DNA from: Bacteroidales bacterium
GTDB lineage: Bacteria; Bacteroidota; Bacteroidia; Bacteroidales; UBA3663
Reading direction: 5' to 3'
Assembly: GCA_016293065.1 (NCBI GenBank)
Contig: JAEDEY010000046.1
Coordinates: 1-16,147, forward strand
DNA: 16,147 nucleotides
Shown: piece by piece, positions 1 through 5,769 of the stretch
Layout: every line of letters starts with the position of its first letter
Position numbering within the stretch: the stretch's first letter is position 1
The notes under the pieces: model-generated
Databases searched by the model: none
Seen by the model: the letters and a program-made list of their open reading frames with translations, nothing else
Told to the model about the DNA's origin: nothing
Program-made: the position numbers and the translations under genes

Positions 1-60
1 CTGCTGTGGACGACCGTAACCGCCCTGCTGTGGACGACCGTAGCTGCCCTGCTGTGGACG
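1..60 (-). repeat. 24-bp in-frame tandem repeat
   Basis: Positions 1-24 and 25-48 are near-identical 24-base units (they differ at two or three bases near the end), and 49-60 begins a third copy. A decayed copy continues to about 81. Each unit encodes eight residues, RPQQG(G/S)YG, inside the disordered extension of the edge gene. Because the unit is a multiple of three, copy-number change would lengthen or shorten the protein without a frameshift. The array may continue beyond the window. Confidence 0.85.
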
Positions 61-369
61 AGAATACTGTGGACGAGAAGGTCCATTTGCGGCATTCATC
101 TCCTGTGGATCATCCTGGTAACGACGATAGTCGGAATTAGGACGTTGCGGACGCTGATAAGACTGGTAACCGCCATTATTAGGGCGAGAATACTCACGTC
201 GTGGACGAGCATATCCACCTTGATAACCGCCTTCATTTGATTGACGACTGTAGCCATAATCGTCACGGAAACGCTGTTCGCCTATGCGAGGACGACGGCG
301 TACTTGCTGAGGTGCATCATTACCTTCATTATTTGGTTGAGATGCCTGTGGGTTCTGATTTTCTTCCAT
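1..369 (-). CDS. N-terminal part of a likely RluB-type pseudouridine synthase (partial, runs off the left edge)
   Basis: An open frame of 123 codons starts at the ATG at 369-367 and continues past base 1. The visible protein is entirely low-complexity. It begins MEENQNPQASQPNNEG, then has an RRRPRIGEQR stretch, then Arg/Gln/Gly/Tyr/Pro-rich sequence ending in near-perfect repeats of RPQQGSYG/RPQQGGYG (residues about 104-123). No catalytic domain is visible, so the identity is inferred. In Bacteroidota, RluB-family 23S rRNA pseudouridine synthases carry such basic disordered N-terminal extensions, and from memory one often follows purB. The gene lies 69 bases after the purB stop on the same strand, with no terminator or promoter seen between, so co-transcription is likely. 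An RNA-binding role for the extension would suit its composition. Another RNA-binding protein with an RG/RPQ-rich tail is the main alternative. The reading frame itself is secure; the function is not. Confidence 0.6.
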   Translation of the reverse strand, partial: MEENQNPQASQPNNEGNDAPQQVRRRPRIGEQRFRDDYGYSRQSNEGGYQGGYARPRREYSRPNNGGYQSYQRPQRPNSDYRRYQDDPQEMNAANGPSRPQYSRPQQGSYGRPQQGGYGRPQQ

Positions 370-438
370 AAATAATGTAAAGCCTCACGGCCTGATTGGT
401 TAATTAGTTCGACTTAAATATATATAAGATTAGATTGT

Positions 439-1788
439 TTACATTCCTGTATAATTGTCTGGAGAGAGAGCGTGAAGTTCAGCCTTGACAGCATCGGTGA
501 CATTGAGCGTGTCAATGAACGAAGAAATTGTCTCGGCATTCATGCCTGTATTGACACGTGTGAGAGCCTTCAATGTTTCGTATGGCTTCGGATAACCCTC
601 GCGACGAAGGATTGTCTGAATGCCTTCTGCCACTACAGCCCAAGCATTGTCGAGATCGGCTGCTATTGCTTTCTCGTTGAGCAAAAGCTTGCGAAGACCC
701 TTCATTGTCGAAGCTATAGCGATGAGCATGTGACCGAGAGGCACACCAACATTTCGCAATACTGTCGAGTCGGTGAGATCGCGCTGGAGACGACTGACAG
801 GGAGTTTGACAGCAAGATGTTCGAGAATAGCATTGGCAATTCCAAGATTACCCTCAGAGTTCTCGTAATCGATAGGGTTAACCTTATGAGGCATTGCCGA
901 ACTACCGACCTCACCTGCCTTGATCTGCTGCTTGAAGTACTCCATCGAGATATACTGCCAGAAGTCCTTGTCGAGGTCAAGGATTATCACGTTGATACGG
1001 CGAAGTGCATCGAAGAGAGCCGCCAGATTGTCATAGTTGGAAATCTGAGTAGTCCACTCTTCACGCAGGATGCCTAACTTCTCGGCAAGGAAACGATTGC
1101 CGAACTCTCGCCAGTTATGTTCTGGATATGCGATGTGATGAGCATTGAAATTGCCTGTGGCACCGCCGAACTTTCCAGAAACCGGCACCTGCTTGAGGAG
1201 CTCAATCTGCTGACGCAGACGATAGACAAAGACCATGACCTCCTTGCCAAGACGTGTAGGCGAAGCAGGCTGTCCATGTGTACGTGCCAGCATAGGTATA
1301 TCCTTCCACTGCTCGGCATAATCAGAAAGAAGATCTACGAGTTCGGTGACAGCAGGAAGATAAACATCATCGATGCACTCCTTTACCGACATTGGTACGC
1401 TTGTGTTGTTGATATCCTGACTGGTAAGACCAAAGTGTATGAACTCCTTGTATCTCTCGAGATGCAAGCGGTCGAACTCATCCTTGATGTAATATTCTAC
1501 AGCCTTAACATCATGATTGGTAATCTTCTCGATATCTTTGATCTTCTGAGCCTCAGCTGGAGTGAAATTCTTATATACGTCACGAAGCTGCTCGAACACT
1601 TCTGCATCAATGTCTGTCAACTGTGGCAAAGGCAGTTCGCAGAGAGCTATGAAATATTCGATTTCTACTCGCACGCGATATTTTATGAGGGCATATTCAG
1701 AGAAATACTCAGAAAGGATTTCTGTTTTGCCGTGATAGCGTCCGTCAATAGGACTCACAGCTGTCAATGGAGAAAAAGCGAATTCCAT
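439..1788 (-). CDS. purB: Adenylosuccinate lyase
   Basis: PurB removes fumarate from SAICAR and from adenylosuccinate, serving two steps of purine nucleotide synthesis in the cytoplasm. The 449-residue protein has the normal length for the E. coli-type enzyme and its typical opening, PLTAVSPIDGRY (7-18). Family motifs are in order: HFGLTSQDINNTS (118-130), ARTHGQPASPTRLGKE (168-183, with H171 as the expected catalytic histidine) and the fumarase/lyase signature GSSAMPHKVNP (295-305), whose serine loop (S296/S297) supplies the other catalytic group. The ATG at 1788 is chosen because the conserved N-terminus begins directly after it. It follows the barrel-protein gene by 22 bases and precedes the edge gene by 69 bases on the same strand, so it is probably an internal operon gene. 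No promoter was seen directly upstream. Nothing is missing or frameshifted. Confidence 0.97.
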   Translation of the reverse strand: MEFAFSPLTAVSPIDGRYHGKTEILSEYFSEYALIKYRVRVEIEYFIALCELPLPQLTDIDAEVFEQLRDVYKNFTPAEAQKIKDIEKITNHDVKAVEYYIKDEFDRLHLERYKEFIHFGLTSQDINNTSVPMSVKECIDDVYLPAVTELVDLLSDYAEQWKDIPMLARTHGQPASPTRLGKEVMVFVYRLRQQIELLKQVPVSGKFGGATGNFNAHHIAYPEHNWREFGNRFLAEKLGILREEWTTQISNYDNLAALFDALRRINVIILDLDKDFWQYISMEYFKQQIKAGEVGSSAMPHKVNPIDYENSEGNLGIANAILEHLAVKLPVSRLQRDLTDSTVLRNVGVPLGHMLIAIASTMKGLRKLLLNEKAIAADLDNAWAVVAEGIQTILRREGYPKPYETLKALTRVNTGMNAETISSFIDTLNVTDAVKAELHALSPDNYTGM

Positions 1789-1810
1789 GAATTATTCTAT
1801 TGTTTTATTG

Positions 1811-2509
1811 TTATTTCTTCCAGAATCTAAAACCTACATTCAATGATATGTTTGCCTGTCGTGTATTGCATTGGTCGGCAATATGGGCAAATACACCTGG
1901 CTGATATGTAACTGAAGCCGAGAGGTGCTTGTAGTCATAGCCAACGCCAACCAAAGCTCCCAAGTCCCAACCTTTGATCTCAGATGGCGTATCGATGAGA
2001 CGTGTGATATATGGACCCACGTTGAGAGTGACACGCTGATCATAGGCAATCAGGAAAGAACGGCGTAAGAGACATTGCAATTCAATACCCTGATTCTTTA
2101 GCTTCACGGTGTTCTCTTCTTTCAGTTGCGGACCTGCGCCAAGACCATTGTCATAGTAATACAGATGTTCGCCACCCTTGACTGTGTAATACAAGCCAGT
2201 CTGAATGCTCCATCTATTATATTTCTTGAAAGCGTAATCCCAAAGAAAACCGATGTTGAAAGCGTCTTTAGTATTGCAAATCTTCTCCGACTTGCCATAT
2301 ACGTCAGACTTAAGTGTCACAGCGCTTGGAGTAAGCCAAGAATGATTATAACCTGCAGTAAAAGTGAACATATTGCCGCAGAAATAATAATTCTCGCGAG
2401 CCTCACGGCGTGCTTGTTCTCTTTTTGTAAATTTTTGAGCAAATGATGGCGCTACAGTTACAAAACAGAAAAGTATAACAGATAATAATTTCTTTGTCAT
2501 GAACGACAT
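1811..2509 (-). CDS. Secreted outer-membrane beta-barrel protein (PorT-like/OMP_b-brl type)
   Basis: The 232-residue protein begins with a signal peptide (basic MTKK, hydrophobic LLSVILFCFVTVA, likely signal peptidase I site after SFA at residue 24). A short charged stretch (KFTKREQARREARE) follows, then alternating aromatic strands typical of a small outer-membrane barrel: FTFTAGYNHSW, WSIQTGLYYTVKGG, VTLNVGPYITRL, LGALVGVGYDYKHL, ISLNVGFRFWKK. The ending in an aromatic/basic strand fits an outer-membrane barrel. The pattern matches the PorT-like/outer-membrane beta-barrel families common in Bacteroidota, but no specific function can be read. Four cysteines lie in the mature part (about C44, C77, C146 and C214), two of them in similar CNTK/CNTR contexts. 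ATG codons at 2509 and 2500 are both possible; either keeps the signal peptide. A promoter-like -7 box lies 29-36 bases upstream, and purB follows 22 bases downstream. Confidence 0.8.
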   Translation of the reverse strand: MSFMTKKLLSVILFCFVTVAPSFAQKFTKREQARREARENYYFCGNMFTFTAGYNHSWLTPSAVTLKSDVYGKSEKICNTKDAFNIGFLWDYAFKKYNRWSIQTGLYYTVKGGEHLYYYDNGLGAGPQLKEENTVKLKNQGIELQCLLRRSFLIAYDQRVTLNVGPYITRLIDTPSEIKGWDLGALVGVGYDYKHLSASVTYQPGVFAHIADQCNTRQANISLNVGFRFWKK

Positions 2510-2537
2510 ATATTAATACTTATATAATAAATCTCCG

Positions 2538-2545
2538 CAAAGATA
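2538..2545 (-). promoter_or_regulatory. -7 promoter box for the beta-barrel/purB operon
   Basis: Reading the minus strand, TATCTTTG matches the Bacteroidota -7 consensus TAnnTTTG. The expected transcript start is near 2531, giving a leader of about 20-30 bases before the barrel-protein start. No perfect -33 TTTG is present; the best is TTTC at 2569-2566, 20 bases away. Confidence 0.55.
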
Positions 2546-2639
2546 AGAAAAATATCATCATCAAGGAAACCTTGCACATGCATTTTAGCACTTATTAAAG
2601 AAAAATATACTTTTTTGTTTATTGTGCAACACAAATTAT

Positions 2640-2687
2640 ATTAAAAAGAACATCATTCTTGATTCAAACTGCAATCAAGAATGATGT
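2640..2687 (-). terminator. Intrinsic terminator of the small membrane protein gene
   Basis: A perfect 15-bp stem is formed by 2650-2664 and 2673-2687 with an eight-base loop. On the minus strand the stem is followed by TTCTTTTTAAT, a U-rich tail, starting right at the stem base. On the plus strand no T-run follows, so it acts for the minus-strand gene that ends 29 bases upstream at 2716. Confidence 0.88.
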
Positions 2688-2715
2688 GAGCTATGCAAAT
2701 TATCCTTACTACAGA

Positions 2716-2916
2716 TTATTTGCCTCCAATCTTATCGGCAGACTTACCACCGAGGATTATGAGGATAATTCCGATAATCACAGCCAAGAGCGATGCTGCA
2801 AGAATAATATTTGCAGTACCTGCCGAAGTCAATGCTCCAGTAAAGAATGAAACGGCCAACACGATTACTGCGATCAAGATAAGGATAATACCTCCATATA
2901 ATTTCAAGGTTCTCAT
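2716..2916 (-). CDS. Small two-helix membrane protein, unknown function
   Basis: The 66-residue product has a short basic start (MRTLKLYGG), a first hydrophobic helix at about residues 8-27, a small Gly/Ala/Ser/Thr turn (TGALTSAGTAN), a second helix at about 36-56, and a Lys-rich end (GGKSADKIGGK). This predicts a helical hairpin in the inner membrane with the charged end probably cytoplasmic. I recognise no named family; short proteins of this layout are frequent in Bacteroidota. The frame is favoured over overlapping plus-strand frames because its composition is that of a clean membrane protein and because a strong terminator follows on the same strand. It has its own leader region upstream, with an imperfect -7 box at 2978-2971, so it appears to be a single-gene transcript, separated from the barrel-protein operon by the terminator. 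Confidence 0.72.
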   Translation of the reverse strand: MRTLKLYGGIILILIAVIVLAVSFFTGALTSAGTANIILAASLLAVIIGIILIILGGKSADKIGGK

Positions 2917-2970
2917 ATTATATTATGTTTTTAATTTAAGATTTCTATACGTTTTGTAAAGATTGTGGGA

Positions 2971-2978
2971 CAAAGTAA
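2971..2978 (-). promoter_or_regulatory. Possible -7 box for the small membrane protein gene
   Basis: On the minus strand, TTACTTTG differs from TAnnTTTG at one position. It lies 55-62 bases upstream of the ATG at 2916, so the leader would be about 45-50 bases. No convincing -33 element was seen, so this is weak. Confidence 0.3.
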
Positions 2979-3042
2979 ATGATTTTTTCAATATGTTGGT
3001 CGAAAAATTTGTAAAAAGTGTACTTTTACCAAAGAAAAAGGT

Positions 3043-3050
3043 TATCTTTG
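3043..3050 (+). promoter_or_regulatory. -7 promoter box for plsC
   Basis: TATCTTTG matches TAnnTTTG exactly and lies 43-50 bases upstream of the plsC ATG at 3094. A TTTG at 3008-3011 is too far away for a normal -33 element, so the upstream half is weak or degenerate. Confidence 0.5.
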
Positions 3051-3093
3051 TGCCGAAATGAAGTAAAAATTGCTAAAAATAATCTATTTTTAT

Positions 3094-3834
3094 ATGTTTG
3101 TTCTGTACTTTTTGTATCAATGGCTAATCTTCATGCCGCTGTTTATTATTGTGACAATTCTTGCTGCCATCACGACTATGGTAGGCTGCCGTTTTGGTGA
3201 CAGTGATTTCTGGGGATATTACCCTGGTGTCGTATGGGCGCGTGTGACTGCTGCCATTGCCCTGTGTCCATGCAAGGTGGAAGGTCGCGAGAATCTCGAT
3301 CCAAAACAGTCGTATGTCTTTGTTGCCAATCATCAGGGAGCCGCCGACATCCTGCTTTTGTTCGGGTATCTCGGACAGCCTTTCCGTTGGATGCTCCGCA
3401 AAGGCATAAAGAAGATCCCATTCATGGGCAAGGCATGTGACAAGTCAGGACAGATTTGGGTGGACGAATCGGGTGCCAAGGGTATTCTGCATACTGTGCG
3501 ACAGGCTCTCAACACTCTCAAGAATGGCAAGTCAGTTGTGATTTTCCCTGAAGGTACTCGCAGCAGCGATGGTCATCTGCACCGCTTCAAGAAAGGCGCA
3601 TTCACCATTGCAGCCATGCTCAGGCTACCTATCGTGCCTGTCACAATCGAAGGTCCTTACAAGGTACTTCCCAAGGGGTCTGTAATCATACACCCAAACA
3701 AGATGCGTCTCACTATTCATAAGCCTATTCCTGCTGTGACGAAAGAAGAAGGCAACGAGGCTGGCATCGACCGACTGCTCCACGAGTCACAGAAGGTCAT
3801 TGCCCTGTCTCTCGGAGAGCCTGTTCAGCAGTAA
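3094..3834 (+). CDS. plsC: 1-acyl-sn-glycerol-3-phosphate acyltransferase
   Basis: PlsC adds the second acyl chain to lysophosphatidic acid at the inner membrane, giving phosphatidic acid, the precursor of all phospholipids. From the ATG at 3094 the protein has 246 residues. A hydrophobic N-terminal segment (about 1-30) anchors it. The acyltransferase motifs follow: NHQGAAD (79-85, the catalytic H(X4)D pair H80/D85), the GIKKIPFMG block, FPEGTRS (151-157, glycerol-phosphate binding) and LPIVPVTIEG. The frame stays open to a TTG at 3070, but that upstream stretch has no conserved content and the ATG leaves a normal N-terminus, so I chose 3094. The regulator gene starts 48 bases downstream on the same strand and may be co-transcribed. 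Phosphatidic acid made here would, via CDP-diacylglycerol, feed the pssA/psd pathway encoded further right. Confidence 0.92.
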   Translation: MFVLYFLYQWLIFMPLFIIVTILAAITTMVGCRFGDSDFWGYYPGVVWARVTAAIALCPCKVEGRENLDPKQSYVFVANHQGAADILLLFGYLGQPFRWMLRKGIKKIPFMGKACDKSGQIWVDESGAKGILHTVRQALNTLKNGKSVVIFPEGTRSSDGHLHRFKKGAFTIAAMLRLPIVPVTIEGPYKVLPKGSVIIHPNKMRLTIHKPIPAVTKEEGNEAGIDRLLHESQKVIALSLGEPVQQ

Positions 3835-3882
3835 TCGACCTCAACAAACAGATAGATTCAGACAATAATATTTACTTCAAAC

Positions 3883-4464
3883 ATGGATATTACAGAGCGC
3901 TTGCAGCTTTTCATGCAACATGAGGGTGTCACAGCCTTCCAGATGAACAAAGAGGCTGGCTTGAGTCGTACTTTGCTCATAAAGGCAATAGAAAAGCATC
4001 AGGGGCTCAATACTGCCACTATCGAGAAAATAGTGAAGCGATACCCAAACCTCAACGTCGATTGGCTCATCACAGGACGTGGCAACATGCTCATCGATGT
4101 CGAAGCACCAAAACTATCGCAGGTAAAGACTCAAGTCTTGCCAAAAGAGCTCGAAAGCAGCCTTTATCGGCAAATAGTATGGCATCTGCTGCTTCAAGAC
4201 AGTTATGCAGAGACTCATGACCGACTTGTAGAAATCATCGAAAAACTCAACACCCTTTGCGACAAGGCCACAACCCTCTCTGAACAACTCTCACGAATAC
4301 GTCAGGTCGTGGAGGCTCAATACGCCATTCAGGCACAAGACCATGGTCTCTACGAGATGACTCTGCGCATTGCAGCCGGCGAAGATGGCAAATTTACGCC
4401 TTCACAATTGAAGAACGCGGAAGAAATGAATCAGAGGATTCTTAGGTACCTGGGGAGGAAATAG
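3883..4464 (+). CDS. XRE-type helix-turn-helix transcriptional regulator
   Basis: The 193-residue protein has an N-terminal DNA-binding region (about residues 1-70): ITERLQLFMQHEGVTAFQMNKEAGLSRTLL, then IEKIVKRYPNLNVDWLITGRGNML. The closing LNxDWLITGxGxML phrase is typical of the XRE/lambda-repressor-like proteins of Bacteroidota, many of which are prophage repressors with an S24 peptidase tail. Here there is no S24 domain. The rest is helical, with a probable coiled coil (about 105-150, HDRLVEIIEKLNTLC onward) that could mediate dimerisation. It follows plsC by 48 bases on the same strand and converges with gapA. No phage or mobile genes are nearby, so it is probably a resident chromosomal regulator. 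Its targets cannot be told from the sequence. Confidence 0.8.
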   Translation: MDITERLQLFMQHEGVTAFQMNKEAGLSRTLLIKAIEKHQGLNTATIEKIVKRYPNLNVDWLITGRGNMLIDVEAPKLSQVKTQVLPKELESSLYRQIVWHLLLQDSYAETHDRLVEIIEKLNTLCDKATTLSEQLSRIRQVVEAQYAIQAQDHGLYEMTLRIAAGEDGKFTPSQLKNAEEMNQRILRYLGRK

Positions 4465-4503
4465 ATGTAAAGGCGTGCGCCTTAACACCTTCACATCTTA
4501 ACA

Positions 4504-4537
4504 TCAAAAGAAAGAGGCCGCAGAAACCTGCGACCTC
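4504..4537 (-). terminator. gapA terminator, probably bidirectional
   Basis: Arms 4514-4523 and 4528-4537 pair at nine of ten positions around an AAAC loop, and the stem is GC-rich. On the minus strand (gapA) the stem is followed by TTTCTTTTGATG. On the plus strand it is followed by CTTTATTTGTATCTT, so it may also end the plsC-regulator transcript. It lies between the two convergent stop codons. Confidence 0.8.
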
Positions 4538-4562
4538 CTTTATTTGTATCTTAGAGAAGAAA

Positions 4563-5588
4563 TTAGATCTCTGAGAAGTACTTGATAGTACGAACCATCT
4601 GAGAAGTGTAAGAGTTCTCATTGTCATACCAAGAAACAACCTGAACCTGGTAAGTATCGTCGTCGATCTTAGAAACCATAGTCTGAGTTGCATCGAAGAG
4701 AGAACCGAACTTCATACCGATGATGTCTGAAGAAACGATCTGATCCTCAGTGTAGCCGTAAGACTCAGTAACAGCAGCCTTCATAGCAGCGTTGATACCC
4801 TCCTTAGTTACGTTCTGACCCTTAACAACAGCAACGAGGATAGTAGTAGAACCAGTTGGAGTTGGGATACGCTGAGCAGAACCGATGAGCTTACCGTTGA
4901 GCTCTGGGATAACGAGACCGATAGCCTTAGCAGCACCAGTTGAGTTAGGAACGATGTTCTGAGCACCTGCACGTGAACGACGGAGATCGCCCTTACGCTG
5001 TGGACCGTCAAGGATCATCTGGTCGCCAGTGTAAGCGTGGATAGTTGACATGATACCTGACTGGATTGGAGCATACTCGTTGAGAGCCTTAGCCATTGGA
5101 GCGAGGCAGTTAGTTGTGCAAGATGCAGCAGAGATGATCTTATCGTCAGCTGTAAGAGTAGTGTGGTTTACATTGTAAACGATAGTTGGGAGGTCGTTAC
5201 CTGCAGGAGCAGAGATAACTACCTTCTTAGCACCAGCAGCGAGGTGAGCAGATGCCTTCTCCTTAGATGTATAGAAACCAGTGCACTCGAGTACAACGTC
5301 AACGTCGTTAGCAGCCCATGGGCAGTTAGCAGCGTCCTTCTCAGCAGAGATCTTGATCTCCTTGCCGTCAACGATGATAGAGTTCTCAGTAGCCTCTACA
5401 GTGTGCTTACCCTCACCGAACTTGCCACAGAAACCACCCTGTGCAGTATCATACTTGAGGAGGTGAGCAAGCATAGCTGGGCTTGTCAAGTCGTTGATTG
5501 CAACTACCTCATAACCCTCAGCCTCGAACATCTGACGGAATGCGAGACGACCGATACGGCCGAAACCGTTAATAGCAACTTTAGTCAT
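4563..5588 (-). CDS. gapA: Glyceraldehyde-3-phosphate dehydrogenase, type I
   Basis: This cytoplasmic glycolytic enzyme oxidises glyceraldehyde-3-phosphate to 1,3-bisphosphoglycerate with reduction of NAD. The 341-residue protein has the full family length. NGFGRIGR (7-14) is the nucleotide-binding Rossmann loop, and D33 in AINDL is the residue that usually favours NAD over NADP. SAASCTTNCLAP (153-164) contains the catalytic C157, and H184 in STIHAYTGDQ is the partner histidine. SWYDNENSY near the C-terminus is also a family signature. The ATG at 5588 starts exactly at the conserved MTKVAINGFG. It is a single-gene unit, with an A/T-rich leader and promoter upstream and a terminator downstream. 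Its codon choice looks strongly skewed to a few codons (for example frequent GTT, GCT and AAG), as expected for a highly expressed gene. Confidence 0.97.
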   Translation of the reverse strand: MTKVAINGFGRIGRLAFRQMFEAEGYEVVAINDLTSPAMLAHLLKYDTAQGGFCGKFGEGKHTVEATENSIIVDGKEIKISAEKDAANCPWAANDVDVVLECTGFYTSKEKASAHLAAGAKKVVISAPAGNDLPTIVYNVNHTTLTADDKIISAASCTTNCLAPMAKALNEYAPIQSGIMSTIHAYTGDQMILDGPQRKGDLRRSRAGAQNIVPNSTGAAKAIGLVIPELNGKLIGSAQRIPTPTGSTTILVAVVKGQNVTKEGINAAMKAAVTESYGYTEDQIVSSDIIGMKFGSLFDATQTMVSKIDDDTYQVQVVSWYDNENSYTSQMVRTIKYFSEI

Positions 5589-5671
5589 TTTTGATTTGAT
5601 TTTTTAATGTGTTAATATTTTACAATAATGTAAATTTGTGAAATCTGTTTTCATTTGCCTTTTAAGCAGTG

Positions 5672-5679
5672 CAAATATA
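5672..5679 (-). promoter_or_regulatory. -7 promoter box for gapA
   Basis: On the minus strand TATATTTG fits TAnnTTTG. It lies 84-91 bases upstream of the gapA ATG, giving a leader of about 75 bases that is A/T-rich. The leader contains a small 6-bp palindromic stem, TTTACATTATTGTAAA, at 5619-5634. No clear -33 TTTG is seen. Confidence 0.5.
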
Positions 5680-5720
5680 CAAAAAAGATTAATACCAAGA
5701 ATATGGGAGTGATATTATTA

Positions 5721-5763
5721 TAAAAAATAACTCTATTTGTCCATTCGGTTGACAAATAGAGTT
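5721..5763 (-). terminator. Intrinsic terminator of the GH43-esterase operon
   Basis: A perfect 13-bp stem (5729-5741 with 5751-5763) closes a nine-base loop. On the minus strand it is followed by A and then six T residues. It begins seven bases after the esterase stop codon. Confidence 0.93.
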
Positions 5764-5769
5764 TACGTT

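Noticed and set aside
1..60. Tandem repeats as a CRISPR array
   Set aside because: Units are contiguous, have no spacers and are in frame within an open reading frame, so they are protein-coding repeats.
1117..1830. Long plus-strand open frame opposite purB (237 codons)
   Set aside because: It is fully antisense to a complete purB with all catalytic motifs; its translation shows no recognisable domain and it is a by-product of purB codon use.
3070..3093. Earlier TTG start of plsC
   Set aside because: ATG at 3094 gives a normal-length protein with its anchor; the extra eight residues have no support, and TTG starts are rare.
3883..4464. Prophage remnant around the XRE regulator
   Set aside because: No integrase, structural genes, attachment-site repeats or composition shift was seen; flanking genes are plsC and gapA.
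4463..4498. Hairpin AGATGT...ACATCT just after the regulator gene as its terminator
   Set aside because: The stem has a mismatch, a large loop with a competing small stem, and no T-run on the plus strand; the hairpin at 4514-4537 is better.
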